Assembly: GCA_963544615.1 (NCBI GenBank)
Contig: CAUUGB010000010.1
Span: forward strand, 1 to 27,573
Length of the DNA: 27,573 nt
Origin: CAUUGB01 sp963544615
Lineage (GTDB): Bacteria; Patescibacteriota; Microgenomatia; UBA1400; PJMF01
Direction of reading: 5' to 3'
In this document: piece after piece, positions 22,451 through 27,573 of the stretch
Numbering within the stretch: the first letter of the stretch is position 1
How the letters are laid out: every line of letters begins with the position of its first letter
Position numbers and translations under genes: made by a program
The notes under the pieces: model-generated
Told to the model about the DNA's origin: nothing
The model's input: the letters and a program-made list of their open reading frames with translations, nothing else
Database searches by the model: none

Positions 22451-22455
22451 TGTTT

Positions 22456-24381
22456 ATGCAAATTTTTGCCAGTAAAAAACGCCTGCCTTTAGGGAGAATA
22501 ATAACCTATTTTAGTTTGGCAATGCTGGCTATTTCGCTTATTCTGCTTTTAACTGGTGGTTCCAGGGCTGCTAACAATAACATTGAGGTGACTCTACACA
22601 CCGATGAAACTAAAGACTATGAGCGCACTCCAGAAGAAGGTTATTCTAGCTTAGAAAAACAAGAGCCTGCCGAAGTTGTGGCCGAGCAAAGTTGTAATTA
22701 CGCCAATGTTCACTGTGCTCAGGGAGAAATGGGACTAACTGCCAAAGTTAATTCTCTCTTAACGGCCCTAGTAGCTTTTAATAAACAAGGGGCCGAACAA
22801 AAAACAGCTTATGTTTACAACAATGAAAAAACTTTATTTGGCTTTGTAACCAGAGCAATTACATCCACCTACACTCCTCCCGCCAGCGGGGCTTATTATG
22901 TGGCAGATGCTATTGACCATATAGGCATTAGCCGCACTGCTTACGCTCAAGGCTTTGGTTATTATGGGTTGCAGCCATTTTTGGTAACCTGGAAGGTGAT
23001 GCGTAACTTTGTGTACGTGGCTTTTTCTATTGTGATTATTGGGGTAGCAATTTCGGTCTTAATGCGCCAGTCTTTTAGCAGCAATAATGCGGTGACTGTA
23101 CAACAAATTTTGCCCAATATTATTATTACCCTCATTGCCATTACTTTCTCTTATGCTATTGCTGGTTTTTTAATTGATTTAATGTACTGGATAATGTACG
23201 CGGTGGGGAGCTTTATTCAAGTTAATACCGGACACACTACTTCAGGAGACGGTGGAGCCTGGGTAGATGCTGGCGATGGCGGAGTAGATTACATTTTAAG
23301 TCAAAGCATTTGGGGGGTGTTTACCAGCGCCATGTCTGCAGGCTTTACCAATACCTATTCCGGAGTCAGCAACATGATTCAGGGGCTTTTTAACTCGGAC
23401 TTTTGGGGTGGAATTGTAGGAGCTATTTCTGGAGGTCTAGCCGCTTTTGTAATGGTGATGATTGTGCTAGTTAATGTGTTTAAGCTGTTTTTTATTTTGG
23501 CTAAATCTTATGTTTTTGTGGTGCTATACACTGTGTTTTCTCCCTTTATTCTGGCGATGCAAGTTTTCAAACCTGGCACTTTTCGTCGCTGGGTGCTTTC
23601 AATCGCTGCTAATCTTTCTCCCTTTGCCTTAACTTTTTTTATGTTGGTATTTTTGGGTATTTGTAATGCGGTTTTTCAAAAAAGCAGTGCTAATGGCTGG
23701 GTACCGCCATTCATGTTTGGCGGAAAAACAGATTCTTATGCTGTAGGCTCAGTGGTAGTAATCGGCATGATTTTAGCCATGAACGAAATTATTACCGAAA
23801 TTAAAAAGAAAATTGGTGGCGAAGGCGGTTTCTTTGAAAAGATGGGCAGTGCGGCGATGGCTAATGCAGAAAAGGGCGGCTTAACCAAAGCTGCTTCTGC
23901 ACCTTTTAGAGCAATGGCTTTTCCAGGAAAATTAGCCATAGGGGCCGGTAAAGCGGGCTTAGAATATGGCAAAGATTATCTACGAGCACAAGCTGGTGCT
24001 TATTTAATGGGCAGAGAAGCTCGCATACATACAAAAGGAACTCCAGAACAAAAGAACGATGCTGCTGACGAAGCTAAAAGCACCTATCTTGATGAACAAA
24101 AACCAAAGCGGGTTTATAAATGGCAAAAAGCTGTGGCTTCTACTTTTGGGTTTGGAGATGAATGGAAAGATGTGTATGATCCAGAAGATAGACTTAAACA
24201 CAAAAGATTTTTATCTGTTGCTCTCACTAATGAAAAAAGCATAAATGTGAAAACTCAAGATCCAAGCGAGAAAAAATTACGTGCTTATTCTACTGATTGG
24301 ATTGAAAAGTATCGGAACTATCAAAATTGGGTGAATGCCAACCGTCCAGAAATACAATCATACGTAACTTTAATTAGATAA
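22456..24381 (+). CDS. VirB6/TrbL-like polytopic membrane protein of a type IV secretion-type system
   Basis: This encodes 641 aa from ATG 22456; an in-frame TTG at 22450 is less likely. A signal-like helix (15-33) is followed by an external region with Cys80 and Cys87. Helices then lie at about 183-203, 218-250, 318-348, 350-370, 378-403 and 428-445, with a Gly-rich external loop between (SGDGGAWVDAGDGG, 263-276). From about 447 to the end lies a cytoplasmic Lys/Ala-rich domain. This plan, a large N-terminal periplasmic-type part and a core of six or so helices with FKLFFILAKSYVFVVLYTVFS, is typical of VirB6/TrbL, the inner-membrane channel component. The VirB2-like array in the same window supports the reading. 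It is single-gene here; no VirB4 ATPase is present. Confidence 0.78.
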   Translation: MQIFASKKRLPLGRIITYFSLAMLAISLILLLTGGSRAANNNIEVTLHTDETKDYERTPEEGYSSLEKQEPAEVVAEQSCNYANVHCAQGEMGLTAKVNSLLTALVAFNKQGAEQKTAYVYNNEKTLFGFVTRAITSTYTPPASGAYYVADAIDHIGISRTAYAQGFGYYGLQPFLVTWKVMRNFVYVAFSIVIIGVAISVLMRQSFSSNNAVTVQQILPNIIITLIAITFSYAIAGFLIDLMYWIMYAVGSFIQVNTGHTTSGDGGAWVDAGDGGVDYILSQSIWGVFTSAMSAGFTNTYSGVSNMIQGLFNSDFWGGIVGAISGGLAAFVMVMIVLVNVFKLFFILAKSYVFVVLYTVFSPFILAMQVFKPGTFRRWVLSIAANLSPFALTFFMLVFLGICNAVFQKSSANGWVPPFMFGGKTDSYAVGSVVVIGMILAMNEIITEIKKKIGGEGGFFEKMGSAAMANAEKGGLTKAASAPFRAMAFPGKLAIGAGKAGLEYGKDYLRAQAGAYLMGREARIHTKGTPEQKNDAADEAKSTYLDEQKPKRVYKWQKAVASTFGFGDEWKDVYDPEDRLKHKRFLSVALTNEKSINVKTQDPSEKKLRAYSTDWIEKYRNYQNWVNANRPEIQSYVTLIR

Positions 24382-24457
24382 ATTATATAAATAATTATTA
24401 GTTGTAATGAAAATAGTTTTTTATTTTAGTTTATTGATTTTAATTTAGTAAAATAAT

Positions 24458-24478
24458 TCACTTTATAAGTGATGGTTT
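24458..24478. terminator. Weak hairpin between convergent genes
   Basis: TCACTT (24458-24463) and AAGTGA (24467-24472) form a 6-bp stem with a 3-nt loop, followed by a T-rich run. It lies in the AT-rich gap between two convergent genes. The stem is AT-rich, so termination strength is doubtful. Confidence 0.35.
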
Positions 24479-24538
24479 TGTTTCCTAATACAATCCCCAA
24501 CTCGCTATTAAAAACACACAATTAAGAATAATTGCAGC

Positions 24539-27500
24539 TTAAAGACTATGTTCATTAGTAATTTTACCTACTACTGCTGGATTGTGACTCATCAAATGAA
24601 GCTTCCTATCAAGATCTGTAATACCCACAGTTGTACTGAATTTTGATTGTTTTTTAGTAGGCTTGATGTCTAAACTCCGACTTTCAGCAGTATAATCGTA
24701 TCCAGACTTTGTGGGATCACCTAACCACTCTAAAATGTAATCCCTAATACGCTCTCTAAGGTCAGAGTCATAATATTTACTATCCTTACTAGGAATCATA
24801 AAATCATTACGCTTATCAATAACAATCACCTTTCTTTCAAATAAACCAAAAAGAATCTCTTCCGTTTCTTCAGTCTCATAGGTTTTCATTTTTCCATGTT
24901 TTTCAAAAAACCATTTTGCAATGGGTAAATACAAATCATTTTTCAGAGCATTACCCTCACCAGCCCCCGCAATTGCCCCAGAACGCTTCTCTTCAATGTT
25001 GCCATCATAAGTCTCTTGAGAGGCTATTTCACCAGTAGTTCGTCTTTCCTTAGGATTACCCAAAATCTCATAAGTCAATGCAGATAAATAAAGAGAGATT
25101 ACATTAATATCTACATAGTCTAAACTACCATCATTTCGGGCTAGCATGTCATTGCGATGCTGCCAAAAATTTAAAGCATCCTGTGCACTGTTAGCAAATT
25201 TGCGGGTAGTGCCGGTGTAGCCCTGAATAATGCTAACAATGGTATTAAGTTCCCGCTGAGACACTTGATAATCATCAGAATTGCGAAAACCATCATTATA
25301 GCGAGTTTCACTCATGGCAGCGATTTTTTGCAACTTCACCATCGCTTCCTCAGCGTTTTTCCATGCCGATAAACTTTTACCCGAATTTAGGGCATAAACT
25401 TCTGGAGGCACCCCTCCTTGCCACCAGTAGGCTAAATTAGAAGTGATATCTGGTAATAAATCTTTCATCTGTGGACGCACCACCACTTCGTTAACATGCT
25501 TATACTTTAAAATAAATTGCTGCAGTTCTCTTTGAATTCTATCGGCTTTTCCACCCTCACCAATCTCATCTTTACCCATAGTGACAGCAGTAGCATGTAA
25601 AATTTTATCAATATTAAAAGCCGAAGAAACCAAAGGTATAGTTTTGGGAATATCCTTCATCTCACCGGAGCGGAAACGCAATAATTGCACTGGTACACTA
25701 GCCATCACGCCAAAAGAGCCTTTCTTTAATTCATTGCCCCCCACATTAGGCAGTGACGCCCCGTTAAGCGCCGCATTTTGAAAAGCAGCTAGCTCGGTTA
25801 AATTATCTCGAGCCACTTTATATTGAATTCCCATCTTAAAAATAGCAAACATTTCTGGACTGTGATACTGTAATTGTTGATAAATCCGCTCATAGGCTTT
25901 TTTGATCTTGGAGTCAGTTTCATTGATCATTTTTTGCTCTAATTCTGCTGCATTTTTACCTAAAACAGTATCCACCAAGCTATCTATTAAAGCCCCATCA
26001 TTTTGACTCACACTATCTTGCAAATTAAGAAAAATTTTTTCAAAAGAATATTTACTGTCGCGATTACTCAAATATTGAGTATACATAATTGAAATCACTT
26101 CCTGCAGCGGCCCCACACTTGTGTCCTCTTTGGCTACCCCTTCACGATTACCCTGAGTTGTCCAATCAAAGTATTCATTTGTCGCAACTTGATTTTCTCC
26201 TTCCCCTGTGATTGCCAAAGTATGAAACATCTCATTCATATTAAGCTGACTATTGGCGCGTTCCGCTGCGCCTTTATCAGTAGCTTTAACAAAGTTTTCA
26301 ATTAAAGCCCGCTCAGTATTTTTGGCGTCTTTAGCAAGACGCAATCTACCGCTGCCCAAAGAAACATTCTCATTAGCGTAATTACCATTTAAAACATTGT
26401 CCCACATCACTTTCATAAAGTCGGCTGCTTGTTTTTTAGCTTTTTCAATAGCTTGCTTTTCTGCTTCGGTACTAGCATGGGCAATTTTTTCTTGATAAAA
26501 GCCGCTAATTCTTTCTTGAAAAATAGGCAAAGCTTCGGCTATCTGCGAGGGGTCACCTTTACTACCAGCATTGTAAAACAGCCATTCCATAGCGTCAGGG
26601 AAAGTTTTTGCTCTACGCATAGCTTCCACCGCTTTATTACCACTATCACCCTCTACCGATTCGTGACGAGCCCGAGCACAAAGTGCGGCCGCATATTCAC
26701 TAATGGCGGTGTGCAAACTGTCTTTTTTACTTGCCATAAATTGCTCTACTGCTGCCACCGCAGTGCGAACTTGATCGAGAGCATAAGTTTTTCTAATCGT
26801 ATCCCCAGTTTCTTTATAAAAAGCGTCTAGTTTGAGGGCTAAGTTCTTCACGCTGGGGTCAATATTAATTTGGGGAACTACTACCACTTTTTTATCAAAA
26901 TCAAAATCAACTATCCGAGTGAGCGAGTCGTACTTTTTTTTCAACTTAGCATATTCCCGCGTAAAACGTAGTGCCTGAGCGGGATATTTATTCAAAAAGC
27001 TATCTTGAAGTTTATCAGCCACAAAAATACTATCGCTCAATTCATCGTATTGATTAAAAAAGTTGTTAGTCGCCGCAAAGTCAATCTCTTGAGGAGTGGT
27101 AATTTGTTCTAATTGGGTTTTAAGTTCAGAGATAACACTAGCAAAATTTTCTTGCTCAGGAGAAACAGCTTCTTGAGCGTTTTGGGATACAGTCTCCCGA
27201 GAAGAAGTTTGTTCTTGCGCATGATTGGTGGTAGTGTTTTCCCCACCGTTAGCACCTGCTAAAACAGGAGCAGTCTCGCTCATGTTTGCAACCTCACTGG
27301 CATTGGCTAAAGGAGCGGTCTCACTACTAGCGGCATTAACACCAGCTGCGGGAGCTGCTGTTTCTTGTCCAGCTACCTTGGCGCTGGTAGTTGCAGCCAA
27401 GCTTTCATTGGCACTAGTTGGCGCCACTGGAGAACTGTTTTCAACCGCACCGCTGGCCGCCGGATGGTGCTGTAACACATTTTCAGCTGCATTAATATTG

Positions 27501-27562
27501 GTGGCAACACCCGACTCCCCCACCCCCAGCTCACCAGGGTGCTGCTGCTGATAATGTTGCAT
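24539..27562 (-). CDS. Large soluble protein with disordered head, unknown (may be 5' partial)
   Basis: This encodes 1007 aa from ATG 27562. The frame stays open to the window edge 11 nt further with no ribosome site visible, so the true start may lie outside. Residues 1-135 are rich in Ala, Ser, Thr, Glu and Asn and low in complexity, with a repeated SETAP motif; this part is probably disordered. The rest is mostly helical and charged, with stretches such as ASTEAEKQAIEKAKKQAADF that may coil. No membrane helix, signal peptide, Walker motif or catalytic signature is visible. It converges on the VirB6-like gene across a 157-nt AT-rich gap. An association with that secretion machine is only suggested by position. 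Confidence 0.75.
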   Translation of the reverse strand: MQHYQQQHPGELGVGESGVATNINAAENVLQHHPAASGAVENSSPVAPTSANESLAATTSAKVAGQETAAPAAGVNAASSETAPLANASEVANMSETAPVLAGANGGENTTTNHAQEQTSSRETVSQNAQEAVSPEQENFASVISELKTQLEQITTPQEIDFAATNNFFNQYDELSDSIFVADKLQDSFLNKYPAQALRFTREYAKLKKKYDSLTRIVDFDFDKKVVVVPQINIDPSVKNLALKLDAFYKETGDTIRKTYALDQVRTAVAAVEQFMASKKDSLHTAISEYAAALCARARHESVEGDSGNKAVEAMRRAKTFPDAMEWLFYNAGSKGDPSQIAEALPIFQERISGFYQEKIAHASTEAEKQAIEKAKKQAADFMKVMWDNVLNGNYANENVSLGSGRLRLAKDAKNTERALIENFVKATDKGAAERANSQLNMNEMFHTLAITGEGENQVATNEYFDWTTQGNREGVAKEDTSVGPLQEVISIMYTQYLSNRDSKYSFEKIFLNLQDSVSQNDGALIDSLVDTVLGKNAAELEQKMINETDSKIKKAYERIYQQLQYHSPEMFAIFKMGIQYKVARDNLTELAAFQNAALNGASLPNVGGNELKKGSFGVMASVPVQLLRFRSGEMKDIPKTIPLVSSAFNIDKILHATAVTMGKDEIGEGGKADRIQRELQQFILKYKHVNEVVVRPQMKDLLPDITSNLAYWWQGGVPPEVYALNSGKSLSAWKNAEEAMVKLQKIAAMSETRYNDGFRNSDDYQVSQRELNTIVSIIQGYTGTTRKFANSAQDALNFWQHRNDMLARNDGSLDYVDINVISLYLSALTYEILGNPKERRTTGEIASQETYDGNIEEKRSGAIAGAGEGNALKNDLYLPIAKWFFEKHGKMKTYETEETEEILFGLFERKVIVIDKRNDFMIPSKDSKYYDSDLRERIRDYILEWLGDPTKSGYDYTAESRSLDIKPTKKQSKFSTTVGITDLDRKLHLMSHNPAVVGKITNEHSL

Positions 27563-27573
27563 TTTGGCCAGCA

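Noticed and set aside
26429..26830. 133-aa plus-strand frame inside the 1007-aa gene
   Set aside because: Shadow of the long minus-strand gene; Phe/Ser/Thr-rich composition is typical of antisense reading.
27225..27551. 108-aa Ala-rich plus-strand frame
   Set aside because: Antisense of the low-complexity Ala/Ser/Thr/Glu head of the 1007-aa protein; open only because of base composition.

Overview
The window looks like a chromosomal segment of a small-genome bacterium of the Candidate Phyla Radiation (Patescibacteria). The case rests on: very compact, often overlapping genes; a type II (archaeal/eukaryotic-like) IleRS; a GalU-like enzyme with an altered nucleotide loop; several small VirB2/TrbC-like two-helix membrane proteins in tandem plus a VirB6/TrbL-like protein; and a simple peptidoglycan/undecaprenyl gene set. 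The genetic code appears standard: the long genes have no internal TGA, and TGA is used as a stop (14518-14520, 19683-19685). The exact lineage cannot be fixed by eye.

Layout. 1-1190: the 3' end of an unknown gene, then two tiny membrane-protein genes, each with its own promoter, folded leader, strong Shine-Dalgarno and GC-rich intrinsic terminator. 1290-1362: tRNA-Thr(GGU), minus strand. 1508-6445: ileS, a D,D-carboxypeptidase and a membrane-anchored unknown, apparently one operon. 6489-12893: gltX, an unknown 134-aa protein, a galU-like gene, secA and an exonuclease III gene, joined by overlaps or a 13-nt gap. 12904-13593: uppS, minus strand. 13779-15682: a tandem array of VirB2-like membrane proteins, one of them split by a frame change. 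15766-15865: a 41-bp-period palindromic repeat. 15930-18615, all minus strand: recA, pgk, a 58-aa ORF and an unusual tRNA-Ile with anticodon UAU. 18753-21162: two membrane unknowns facing and overlapping a GT4 glycosyltransferase. 21274-22374: the primary sigma factor. 22456-24381: a VirB6/TrbL-like protein. 24539-27562: a convergent 1007-aa unknown that may continue past the window edge.

Regulation. Many promoters have the form TGnTATAAT with little recognisable -35 box, and at least five genes (ileS, gltX, the first VirB2-like gene, pgk, the glycosyltransferase) start only 6-8 nt after the -10 hexamer, so their mRNAs should be leaderless. Others (galU-like, recA, uppS and the two tiny genes) carry Shine-Dalgarno sites. 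The sigma factor encoded here keeps the region 3.0 His/Glu pair used to read extended -10 elements.

Functionally the window combines translation (ileS, gltX, two tRNAs), envelope building and export (carboxypeptidase, uppS, galU-like, glycosyltransferase, secA), DNA repair (recA, exonuclease III), glycolysis (pgk), transcription (rpoD) and a type IV secretion/pilus-like membrane machine (VirB2-like array, VirB6-like). The points most worth a second look are the leaderless/extended -10 promoter grammar, the tRNA-Ile(UAU), the split pilin-like gene, the three-hairpin leader at 288-389 and the 41-bp palindromic repeat.
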